A stretch of 64,000 bases of DNA from Trichosporon coremiiforme (lineage: Eukaryota; Basidiomycota; Tremellomycetes; Trichosporonales; Trichosporonaceae), in assembly GCA_039545355.1 (NCBI GenBank), contig BCJJ01000007.1, positions 496,001 through 560,000 on the forward strand, given 5' to 3'. The notes under the pieces were generated by a model that saw nothing but the letters and a program-made list of their open reading frames with translations, had not been told where the DNA came from and did not search any database. Below, piece after piece: positions 34,304 through 44,806 of the stretch. How positions within the stretch are numbered: position 1 is the stretch's first letter; the number at the start of each line of letters is the position of its first letter. The translations under genes were made by a program, and so were the position numbers.

Positions 34304-35422
34304 ATGGGCTGCTTCTCGTCCAAACACACGACGACGGTCTCGACGACGACGACGCACACGCAGTCGACGACAGTCGGCGGGCGCACGGTCGCGAACGTGT
34401 CTAGCACGACGCACACGACGCCCTCGCGCGGCAAGCCGACAACGACGCACGACTCGTACCAGACCGTGACGTATCATGGCACGCAGGCTATCGCGCAGCC
34501 TGTTCCGGGCGTCGTGCGCGACCCAGGCTTACCCGCACCGACGCCGCTGGAGGAGTACATCCGCTCGACCTGGACGTTCGATGCGCTCGCGGCCATGAAG
34601 CTGTGGCAGGCGGTCACGGACGATATCCGGCGCAAGCCGCAGAATGCCAAAAGGGGCTGGGAGCTGGAGCGTTACGACGGTGACAGGGCGGTTGTCTACA
34701 CGAACGGAGTTGCGAGGAGCGACACCTTTCCAGTCGTCAAGATCGCGACGCTGACGCCGCCAAAGCCGAAGAAACGGTTCTCGAAGAAGGAGGCTGAGCC
34801 GCTCAGATTCCGCTGGAGCTGGGCCGATGAGAAGGAGGGCGACAAGGACGCGATCAAGCTTTGTGGCGAGACCAACGGCATTCACCAGCTCACAGAGCCG
34901 GAATACGCCCTCGAGCCCGTCGCTGACCTGAACCTCATCCTGCAAGCGGCTCTGCGCGCGACCGACCTGCCTTACTTCCTCGTGTCGCCGGCGGATCCCA
35001 AGCGTTCCGGCCCGCAGGACGTCTACCTCTTGCGCGGAGTTGACGAGGCCAAGGACGCCATGAGGGGTGGGTGGAGCCGTGCCCCGACTCTGAACGATCT
35101 CGACGGCGACACCTACCGTGCCCTCATGGTGCAGGGGCGTGTGGTTGAGAAGGGCGTGCTGAAGCGACACGGTGCAGCGGCACCCGAATGTCTCCAGGCG
35201 CTGGCTGAGAAGATGGGATGGGAGTTTTACGACCTCGGAAGCTGGTACGCTGAGCTTCAGGGCAAGGAGCATATCGGTATGCGCGACCCGAGGATGAAGG
35301 CCGAGTGGGCTGTGTGTACAGAGTACGATATCGTGAATGGGAAGAGGGAGAGTCATTCTGTCATCACGTACAAGGCGCCGGGGCTGACTGGTGAGTACAC
35401 ACGCTCGTTTGTGGAGTGGTAA
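34304..35422 (+). CDS. orphan protein with N-myristoylation-type start
   Basis: Single exon, 372 residues. I do not recognise the family. The start at 34304 has a near-ideal context (GCCACCATGG) and codes MGCFSSKH, a textbook signal for N-myristoylation at Gly2 and palmitoylation at Cys3, so a peripheral membrane location is likely. Residues 9-60 are almost all Thr/Ser (disordered). From about residue 85 the protein looks folded: LEEYIRSTWTFDALAAMKLWQAVTDDIRR, then many Trp/Tyr residues, then CLQALAEKMGWEFYDLGSWYAEL. An upstream in-frame ATG at 34223 exists, but its context and encoded sequence are poor and it would bury the lipidation signal. A possible donor (GTGAGT) near the end at 35391 leaves the last 10 residues uncertain. 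Confidence 0.7.
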   Translation: MGCFSSKHTTTVSTTTTHTQSTTVGGRTVANVSSTTHTTPSRGKPTTTHDSYQTVTYHGTQAIAQPVPGVVRDPGLPAPTPLEEYIRSTWTFDALAAMKLWQAVTDDIRRKPQNAKRGWELERYDGDRAVVYTNGVARSDTFPVVKIATLTPPKPKKRFSKKEAEPLRFRWSWADEKEGDKDAIKLCGETNGIHQLTEPEYALEPVADLNLILQAALRATDLPYFLVSPADPKRSGPQDVYLLRGVDEAKDAMRGGWSRAPTLNDLDGDTYRALMVQGRVVEKGVLKRHGAAAPECLQALAEKMGWEFYDLGSWYAELQGKEHIGMRDPRMKAEWAVCTEYDIVNGKRESHSVITYKAPGLTGEYTRSFVEW

Positions 35423-38400
35423 GAGGAGACGTTTGGTTGTCGCTATCATCGAGCAAGGGACATAAACGACGGTTCAAAGCGTAGGGAAGGGTGAGACTTC
35501 CATTGTAACAGATACAAAGTGAGCAGCAGTGAATGCATGGCGTATGGGGCTTCACAAGTAAGTACCAGGAGGTTGCCCTCTGCGACTGCGACTAGGTCAC
35601 GATGAGCAGTCGAGGTTCGTATGACTGGCGATGTTGGTTGATAGGGATGCGATGCCTGAAGAATCGCGGCTCCCTCGAGGAGCATACAGTTGGGGATGGG
35701 GTCGAACAACAACATCCAATGCACAACGCCTGCTTTTATATGCTGCAGCGGTCCCTCTGGAAGCCAGGTCAATGCCCGCCTCAGTCGAATCAGATCTCGA
35801 TCGAGACTTGTCGCGAATCGAATCCCGACCAGTCTCGGAATACACCCGGAGCCCGCTGACCTAACGGCCTGGCTGTTCGACCGGCGCCGCGCCCCGTCCG
35901 CCCCGTTTTCCACTCCTTATCGCGCCCTGTCCAGCGTGTTTGGCACCAGTGACAGCCCAATGCGCCTGCTCATGTAGATCTTTGCACATGTCAGCTGCCC
36001 CGCATGCCGTGCGCGCCCCGCATCTCGGCGCCGGCGGCAGGACGATCGTCGGTCTGTCCAGGGCTCGGAGCGGCGCTGTGCCACACGTGATGATCGTCGC
36101 TTTCCACGCTACTGATTCCAGCGTTCCAGTGTTCCTGACGAGCATCGAGCTCGTCACTTTGGACATTGGTTACATGCGTAAAGGCGGACCTGGGTGAGTC
36201 TCTTAATGCGGTGAGTACGACGCTCGCAAGAGCACATAGCCCAAGCTGCTGGCCATCGACACGTCTAGCGCTCGTACACTATGCTGGGGCCACTGACACG
36301 TCAGGACGTACTCACGCAGGGGCCATCCTCCAAGCATCGCCATGCTCTCTCGTCGGTGCGCTCAAGGAGACGGAGAATGATGGTCAAAGGAGGTCACCAG
36401 AGGTCGTGCAACGAGTTGGGGCCTGCAAAGAGAGCATCATTGAGAGACAGACACCGACATGACGACACAAAGTGTCCGGCTATGGATCGACGTCTCGCCC
36501 GACAACAACAAAGCAGTTACTGATTCACTTGCCCCAACAGTAGATCACCGTGACCTGCGTTCTGGCTCATCGACCTGCAACATCTGCCAGATCATGTCAT
36601 CACGCCGGCTACTGGTCACTGTTGCCCGACAACCCCACAGTTCCCCTTCCCTCATGCGGATCACTGCAGACTCTTCCCTTGCTCGGAGGCGAGATGCTCC
36701 CACCGGAGCCCAGGGCAGTCACGCTCAGCCAGTGCATATCCCGGCACTGAGCACCGACCGGAATTGCTATCTCTATCTTGGCGAATCGAGCAATCCTCGC
36801 GACCCTCAAACTCATCCGCGTCGGCGGCGGCAGGGACGCGCGGGGTACACTGCCCGAATCGAGCACGATTATTGACGCTCCTGGTCAATGTCTGCAGCGG
36901 CGCGGTTTGTATACACCGCCTGCCCGACTTCTGATAACCCGCAAACTGCCCGCATGCCTTGGCTTTCGGGTCATTCTACACGGCGGAGCCCTCCACTCCG
37001 ATCCGGGCCTGGGAAGAATGAATTCGTTCGAGTGGCGACAAAAGCCTCCAACCCACTCCTGGACAGCGAGTAGCCGGTGTCGATCGACCCACGCAACCCC
37101 TCTGCTCGGCCCAAGAAACAGAGCTGAAAGAGGGGGTGGCTTGCCAAGCACGCCGCCGTGCGCCGCCGGTGTGGAGAGCCAACTGGAGGTCCCAGGCGGT
37201 TCGCCCGGTGACCCCGCGGCGCCCATTACGGTCGGGATGTCCGCTCAGTGCGACCCAAGGATGTGCTGGGCAAGCCACGCAGCCACACAGTCCGAACGGG
37301 GGGTCCCGCTCCTGAGGCAATACCTGAAGCCACTGCAGACAGGAAAGATGCTCCGCGACGCAACTGATGGTGAGGTCCGCCCGCCGCTTCCTGAGGCTTC
37401 TGTCCTGATTCGAATCCCGCTCAGACACCCTCCAACGAAGGCAGATGAACACGTTCAAGTGGAGTGGAAGGGACCGCCCGTGGCCTGCTTATTCCAGCGT
37501 TAGCTCGCAAAAGGATTGTACGCTGATCCTGCCGGGTCTCTATTGGCGGACGAAACGCACACGACCCCCACCATCGGGGTCGCCTCATTCCTCTCTCGTT
37601 TCGTGTTAGCGTGATTCCAGGCCCCAGGACCGGCGGGTCTCGTTCGTTTGACAGCGGACAATGTGACGTAGATAGTGGAGTTCGGGTTCGCGAGTCCGGA
37701 CCCTGGGCCCAGCTGGCCCCTGCGCCGGGATCGGGGTCAGATGTCCAACCTTACTTGGCTCTGCACAGACGTGTGCCGGCGAGCATGCGCGAGCGCCTGG
37801 ATGGCTGTTGTTCTTTCGTTCGGCTCGCATGAGAGAGGTCTAGCTGCGCTCGCTTTTCGTTAATGAACGCCAGTTTTCACGTTCCACCGCTCAGGGCTCG
37901 ACGAAATAGTCAGCCTGGCGCGGCCTCTGCCCAGCCGTCGTATCGTGAAAGTGGAGGGAGGGCCACAAGCAGGATCTAGGACGTCGGCGTTCATCCACGC
38001 CAGTAGCCTGCATACGCACCGGCAGTCGCCCGGGTCGGTCGAATCACACCCCGACTTGGCCGCAACCTGCCCCAAGACTTTCAGGAGCGGCGTCGACCGC
38101 CAAGCCCTTCGCCGCCGTAACCGCCGGTACTTGCGCTCGGATAACCGACACAGACTGTTGGCTGTGCATTCTGGCGCTGGGGCCGTCAGTCGGTCGCCTG
38201 ACCACGGAGAGTGGGCGGCACGGTCATTGGAGTGCGTTCGCAGGCTCACAGGATCGCAAGATTGCACCACGACATGCACTGTCGCGCCGCTGGCTGTGAT
38301 CGATCCGGGGCCCGGGCGTGCCGAGGCGTCCCCAGATCCACACGGCGGAGGGGGCCACGCGGCCCAGCAATGTGGGACAAACAAATCACGGCTTCTTTGT

Positions 38401-40230
38401 TGCTTTGCATTCTGTGTCTCTGCCTCGCTGGCTTGTCTCACAAATCGCTTGGCGGCGCGACGTCCGTTATCGCGAACGCTAAGAAGGCAGCTAGCATGGC
38501 GGCCGGCGGCTTCTACATGCAACCGGTGTGCAGCAGTCCAGACCCGCCAGCGGCCCAGTTTGGTCGGGCTGGTTGCCGCCCCCGGGTCAAAAACGTGATA
38601 ACAGCAGGTGGGCAAGCAAGTTCCGCGCCTAGGCCTAGATCTGCCGGCGAAATGTACCGAGTCGAGCCAGACGCCGCAAACTCGGCCTACTCGGCCTGAA
38701 CTTTGTCCCGCAGCAAGCATACGCAGCATACGCATCTTGTGAACAGCATACGCAGGGGGGCTTCGGTATTCACCAGTGACTCGCGACGAGTGAGAATCGC
38801 GCTCGGGATTCACGAATGGAAGCGTTGAACGGAATGGCGCAAGGTGCCGCCGAGAGCGAGATGAGCACAGATGCAGCCAGGCGCAGACCGCCTGGCGCCA
38901 GCCACACAGCCATCAGCCATCAGGTGTATGCTTGTTCTCAGTCAGGTCCCAGGGGGACCCAGCTGGGACGGAGCTGATGTCAGGCGGACGGTGGAGGAGC
39001 ACCAGCTGGGGTCACGCTGAGGGGCGCGAGGTACGACCTGGTGATCTCGGTGCGTCTAGGAATAGCTGCGACAGCGAGACAGCAAGCAGTGCTCGCTGTG
39101 CTCGCTGGCAATGGTTGTCTCAGGCGGCGCACACCGAGCATGCCTGGGTGCGACAGGCTGCGCGACGCTGTGACGAATTCCGAGGCGGACGACGAGAGGA
39201 AGACATCCCCAACCCCGACAATAGACGAGGGAGGCGAGTTGATCAGGAGGACAGCCAAGGCACCGCTGCAGGTGCGTGCATATGAGCATGTTTCCCCCGG
39301 CGGCCACCGTCCAGCACAGCGTTTGCAGGCGGGAGACCCGAGAACGGGGCAGCTTGGCGGCGCTCACCGACTCAGGGCACTAGTCGGATTCCGGGCTTGC
39401 AGATGCCATGAACTGCCGTCTCCTGCCGCTTTGATTTGCTCGTTCCGTCGTTCCGTCGTGTCGCTTGCGTCAATCAGTGGAGGGACCTGGAGGGGCCCGG
39501 AGGGTGAGCGAGGAACATCTGCAGCGCCGCACAAGCTCTCCTCGAATCAGTGCGCGTCACAACCCGCAGACCCACTGGTCCCCGCTTTACCGGTTCTGTG
39601 CTCGTATGCTCCTCTACTGGCGCAAAGAGCTCCGACCCCGGGTTCCAGGGGCAGAACGCCTCTGCGCTCCCCCTCGATGCTCCTTGATCCCCCATGGGGG
39701 AACCCGCATCGCCGCACCGTCTAGTGGCCAAGCGCGCGATGGGCCCCCGGCCCCCAGGCTCCAGTTCCCTCCACTCGATTTACTCGACTGCGTTCTGGCG
39801 TTCTGGCGTCTGGGAGTCTCAATTCCGGAACTCACGTTTCCAGGGCGTACCACCTGCAGACAGCCTCAGGTCGCATTCCTGAAAGACCAAGGAAGGGGAG
39901 AGCCAGGGGTAACGAGGTGTGTGGAGAGATGAGATCTGCTGCCCCGCCCGGCCCCTCGGCCTCCCACTCGCCGGTGTCGGTTGACGATGTGGGGGACCTG
40001 GTCATCAAGGTTGGAGTACAAAACAGGCCAGCGGGGAACCCGTCCTCGTCTCTTCCTCAGACTCAACTCCCACTGTCGTTCCCCAGTCTCGATTCGACTC
40101 CCGACTCTTTCTTCTTCTCTTGACTCTTTCGCCTGTCCTTGACCGACCAACAGTTGTAACTTCCTAGCTCTCTCCTCCTACTTCTCCCCTCTTGCCCACC
40201 CGCGAGCGCGTCATCGCGAGATCGACCACC
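35423..40230. other. gene-free interval
   Basis: About 4.8 kb without a supportable gene. The longest frames (37860-38813 minus, 317 codons; 36778-37503 plus, 241 codons) are Arg/Cys/Ser/Pro-rich without domain, and their opposite strands are open as well. A GCATACGCA duplication lies at 38717-38755. The last 250 bases are CT-rich and serve as leader of the permease gene. Confidence 0.55.
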
Positions 40231-41865
40231 ATGGCGTCCACCAACCCCGGCTACGACGAAAGGGCGATGTACCCGATCGACAAGCCCGAGACGACGTACT
40301 CGGACAAGATTGAGCCTCACTCGTCCGACCTCGAAGTCAACCGACACTACGAGGACATTGACGAGGGCTACGACCCCAACTTCATCAAGCGCGTCACGCG
40401 CAAGGTTGACATGCGCCTGATCCCCATCCTCTCGCTCATGTACTGTATCTCGCTGATCGACCGTACCAACCTCTCGATCACGCGCCAGGCCAACAACATG
40501 CGCATGAACAAGGAGCTCGAGCTGATCGGCAACCGCTACTCGATCGCGACCGTTGTTTTGTAAGCGAGCCCGAGCCCTGTTGGAGCAAATCGCTAACAAA
40601 CCCAGCTTCATCCCTTACATTCTTCTCGAGATTCCCTCGCAGCTGGGTCTGCGTGCGTTCGGTGCTCGCTGGTGGCTCGGTACTTCGGTCGTCTGCTGGG
40701 GGTGAGTTCAACAGAAGCAAGCGAGGCATCGAGGCACCGGTGTGGAGCCCGCCGGTGATCTCCGTGGAATCTCCGCTGACAATCTCCCAGTCTCGTCATG
40801 ATCGGCATGGCCTACTCGCACAACTGGAGCATGCTTGCTGGACTCCGCGCGCTCCTCGGTGTGTTCGAGGCGACGCTGTTCCCCGGAGCCGCCTTCCTGA
40901 TCGGCTGTTGGTACCCGCGCAAGCAGATGGCCACGCGCAACTCGTTCTTCTACACGACGTCGATCGTCGTGTCCGGTCTCTCGTCGATTCTCGGCTGGGG
41001 CATCTCGCAGATGGACGGCATGCGCGGGCTCGGCGGCTGGCAGTGGATCTTCATCATCGAGGGCGTCATCACCGTCCTCGTCGGCCTCCTTGGCTACGTC
41101 CTCATCCACGACTTCCCGGACAAGGCGCGTTTCCTGAACGAGACTGAGCGCGAGATGATCCAGACGCGTATCCAGCGCGACCGCGGCGACGCCGTCCCCG
41201 ACCCGCTCACGTGGAAGAAGTTCCTCACCTACTTCTGCGACGTCAAGCTCTGGGTCTGGGGCTTCATGTTTGGCTCCTCGACTGTCGGCTCGTACTCGCT
41301 CGCTTACTTCCTTCCGGCGATTCTCGCCTCGATGGGCTTCGACAACGCGCTCGCCCAGATCCTCATGGCCCCACCCTACGTGTGGTGTATTGTACCCTCT
41401 GTGGCGACCTCGATCCTGGCGGACCGGTACAAGCAGCGCGCGGCTGCCGTGGCCTTCAACGCTCTGACGCTCATCATCGGCACAGTCGTCTACTCCCAGC
41501 TGCCCATGCACCAGAAGGCGGCTCGCTACGTGGGCATCTTCCTCGCGATCGGCGGGTGCAACTCGAATGTTCCCCTCATCGTTGCGTGGGCCCAGTCCAA
41601 CATTCGCGCCCAGTCCAAGCGCGGCTACGCCTCAGCTCTTATCGTGGCCTGGGGCGGAATTGGCGGAATTCTCGCAGGCGTCGTCTTCATGGACAAGGAG
41701 CGCCTCACCGGCTACCCCACGGGTGTCTACTTCACCATCGGCATGAACTCGATGGTCATCATCTTCTGTGCCGCCATGAAGCTCATCTTCCGCCACCAGA
41801 ACAAGCGCGCCGACCGTGGCGACATTGTGCTCGAGGGCTCGCCCGAGTTCCGCTACCAGGCGTAA
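40231..41865 (+). CDS. MFS permease, Dal5/Tna1-like anion:cation symporter family
   Basis: Exons 40231-40559, 40606-40701 and 40791-41865 join in phase to 499 residues. The start has a strong context (ACCACCATGG). After a 65-residue soluble head, KVDMRLIPILSLMYCISLIDRTNLS is TM1 with the family's DR(S/T)N motif; TM segments follow through to about residue 475, twelve being expected. LGVFEATLFPGAAFLIGCWYPRKQMATRNS is the TM4-5 signature of the Dal5/allantoate and nicotinate (Tna1) group. The central loop (LNETEREMIQTRIQRDRGD) is also typical. It likely imports a small carboxylate-type nutrient across the plasma membrane; the substrate cannot be told from sequence. Confidence 0.87.
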
Positions 41866-42539
41866 GCGGCGGCGAGTGGCGAGCGAGCATTGCGCAATGC
41901 AATACGAGCAGCGCAAGCAACACTGCTACTGCAGTGGTACCGCTCCGCCTCCCGCCTTTACTATATTTGTCGAATTTCATCACCATAATCAGGGCTTCAT
42001 CAGGGATCAGCGTTTAAGTTAATCAGCAGCAAGGGGGACAGTCAGTAGTGGTAGTTGTACGAATGCACGGTATTGAGGCAACACGGGCCACACGAGCGGA
42101 GGGAGCGTGCGGTGCAGCGTGCGAGCGAGTGAGCGAGAGCGTCCGAGTAAGAGTGTGGCGAGTGTGCGCGCGGAAGGATAGCTAGTGTTCGGAGGCTAGT
42201 GCAGCCACACCTCACCGGTCAAGCATGCACGGTGCGGAATGCGGAGAGCACTCAAGCAAAACGTGATCCGTTGATGACCGAGGTTGGCAGCTGGGGGATT
42301 GGTTACGTCACGAGATGCTGAGGGTGGTTCCATGGACTTCGTTTGCGTGGGCCCATCCTTTTCTCACCGTCATAGTCCGTTGTTGCTTTCATCTTCACTT
42401 GTCTGTCTCGGCTTTTGTCTCAGCCCCCATCTCAGCCTTCGAGCCTTCGAGGCTTCCGTCTCAGTCTCATCTCATCAAGACAGCAAGTCAGCAAGACTGC
42501 AAGGCGGCCGACCGAACGACCAGCCGACCATACGACACG
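41866..42539. other. intergenic region
   Basis: Terminator of the permease gene and promoter of the next gene. GAGCGAG-type repeats near 42115-42150. No gene seen. Confidence 0.5.
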
Positions 42540-43526
42540 ATGGCCAAACCCGACCAAACCGCCCAAGACGCCTGGGGTACCTGGGCCTCCAACCTCTACG
42601 ACCGCGCGTACGGTATCCCATTGGCCTCAGCGCTAGGGGACGTGTTCGAGTCCTCTCCTCAGTCCGGCGGCGCCGACGCCGACTGGGTCGACACAGCCCT
42701 AAGTGTTCCAATCTACGAAGCAATCGCGCGCGGCGACGACCTCCTGTCAGACATCACGCAGGGCCGAATTGTCAGTCGCTGGTTGGAATTCTGGGCCACG
42801 CAGCCAAAGGGATTGGGCGACACGACGTCGGGCGTGTTTGAAATCCTCGCGAAGGAACCCAAAGTCGACGACAAAGACGACGCAGGGCTGAAGAAGCTAG
42901 CGGGGAAAGCGAGGGACGCCGCGAAGCAAGTCCGAGCCGCCGAGAACATGGGCGAAAAGGGCGGCTTGGTGCGTTCCGGGCCCGTCGCGCTCGCGTATTT
43001 GTGGAGCGACGAGGGCGCTGGCGCCACGGCCGATGCGGCGCGCGCCTTGTCCGCGTTGACGCACTATGACGATTTGAGCGGGGACGCGTGCGCGCTCTGG
43101 GCCACGGGCATTCGGCACACCCTCCTAACAGGCCAGCCGAATATGGCCTCTGCGCTCGCGCTGTTGCCCGACTCGCGCCGTCCCGACTGGGAGAGGAGGC
43201 TTCAGACGACAGAGGGGCTCACGCTCGAACGCGTCCCGGACTGGAGTGTGTCCACTCTGCAGGCTGCATATGCCTCACTGTGGCAGGGCAAGGGCCTGAA
43301 GGATACGTTGGAGAAGGCCATCGGCGCGGGCGGAGACGGTACGGGAGCGGTGTGCGGGGCGTTTGCGGGAGCGATCTTTGGCGCGGACGAGGTGAAGCCT
43401 GAGTGGAGGAGCAGGATTAGTGGATGGCCTGGGTGGAAGAGCGATGATCTCGTGAAGGTTACGGGGACGATTATGCAGGGACAGAGCGAGAAGAAGAAGC
43501 TGAACAAGTCGTCTGATGACGAGTGA
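42540..43526 (+). CDS. divergent ADP-ribosylglycohydrolase-fold protein
   Basis: Single exon, 328 residues. Segments GIPLASALGDVFE (25-37), WVDTALSVPIYEAIARG (49-65), GGLVRSGPVALAYLW, LTHYDDLSGDACALWATGIRH and GGDGTGAVCGAFAGAIFG (264-281) follow the order of the DraG/ARH ADP-ribosylglycohydrolase family. Two metal-binding motifs are altered: the usual W-T-D-D-T is WVDT, one Asp short, and the usual G-G-D-T-D-(T/S) is GGDGTG, lacking the second Asp. It may therefore be an inactive relative or use another metal arrangement. No intron is present, unlike most neighbours. I chose 42540 because the frame upstream (to 42315) codes an unlikely hydrophobic/Ser-rich head. Confidence 0.7.
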   Translation: MAKPDQTAQDAWGTWASNLYDRAYGIPLASALGDVFESSPQSGGADADWVDTALSVPIYEAIARGDDLLSDITQGRIVSRWLEFWATQPKGLGDTTSGVFEILAKEPKVDDKDDAGLKKLAGKARDAAKQVRAAENMGEKGGLVRSGPVALAYLWSDEGAGATADAARALSALTHYDDLSGDACALWATGIRHTLLTGQPNMASALALLPDSRRPDWERRLQTTEGLTLERVPDWSVSTLQAAYASLWQGKGLKDTLEKAIGAGGDGTGAVCGAFAGAIFGADEVKPEWRSRISGWPGWKSDDLVKVTGTIMQGQSEKKKLNKSSDDE

Positions 43527-44806
43527 CGCTCCAAGATGTGAGGGGAGCCTCGAGGCCCGTACGGATTCACGTCGTCTGCGCCTTCTGCCACGCTCATTGT
43601 GGTTCCTTGCCTCGATCGGATCGTGGACGATGAGGTTCTCGACGCTGGAAGTGGTGCTCCCTCCTTGATGATTTTTAGTAGACTATGAATCGTTAGATCA
43701 CTAGTGCACTCTGTTCGACGCTGCTCTTTAACGTAGTGGGCTTCTTCGTCTTTGTGCTATCCGACTACCGGAGTCGTCGCGTCTCGTCGGAGCCGTAGTC
43801 GTTGCTTGCTAAGAACCCTCCACTTCCCCTCCACTTCGCCTCCACACCACCTCCACCACCCCCCTCCACCTGCCGCTACGCTGCTTGCTCAGCCGCGTTA
43901 GCCGTAGCCGCTAACAGCGCTTACGTTGGAGTTATGAGTTCTCGGAGGAAGTAGACGGACGACATCGTCGTCATTGCATTCTTGCAACTTCGGAGGATTG
44001 TGGTACGAAGGAGCACAGCCTGCGCCGTCTCGAGATATGAAGCTCCGAGAATTGGGATCGGCGAGAGATTCTTGAAATGTGTCAGTCGGATCGTCCTTGC
44101 GCCACGAAATCCACGCAGCCACACCGCACTTCGGACTATGCTCCGCGACCTCGCACCCTTTGCTTCTGCACTGCATGCTTTTTCTTCATCCCTCAGTCTC
44201 CACGGTGCAACAAAGCATAACGGAAGTGCGGAATGCAGCCCGGTGGAAAAGAGCCATGAAAGAGGGAGGGTGGTGCCCCGTAGTTTGAGGATTAGGCTGG
44301 GCTGGACTCGGGACTCAGGGTCCAGCACTTGGAACAAGGGGGGCGGTGCTGCTGCGACGCGTTACATGACAACTTTGTGAGAGAGATCTTGTCAACCGTC
44401 CCCCGGCACAGCTTGCGACTCAGCCTGCACAGCCCGCTGTTGAGACCAGCCTCGCCCCTCGTCATTGATAAGCCCTTGCTCTCCATCTCATCGTTCATCC
44501 TTGCCACTGTTCACTCCTCACGGACAAGAAACAAAGAACCAGAGACACGACGCGAACGCGACCAAGCGGGTGTGGAACCCTCAATTGCCACCCTGCTGAT
44601 TCCCTACGTTCCTACCGTGCCTGCACCTGTCCATCGGGTCAACCTGTCCAACCCCCCCGCCAGCCAAGCCAGCCAGCCAGCCTAAGTCTCTTCACGCCCG
44701 GATCCCCCTTCTCTTCTCCTCTTGCATCGACACCTACCTCATCTACTCCCTCCGCATCGTCGACATCTCAACCTCCGACCCCCGTCCTTCATTCCACACT
44801 CGTTAC
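43527..44806. other. intergenic region and leader
   Basis: About 1.3 kb. Tandem CCTCCAC units near 43815-43865 and a CT-rich leader from about 44400. No gene recognised. Confidence 0.5.

Noticed and set aside
37400..37430. GATTCGAATC B-box-like palindrome
   Set aside because: It is a short palindrome; no acceptor or D-arm found within tRNA distance.
37860..38813. 317-codon minus-strand frame in gene-free DNA
   Set aside because: Cys/Arg/Ser/Trp-rich with no motif; overlapping plus-strand frames are equally long and no splice-supported extension exists.
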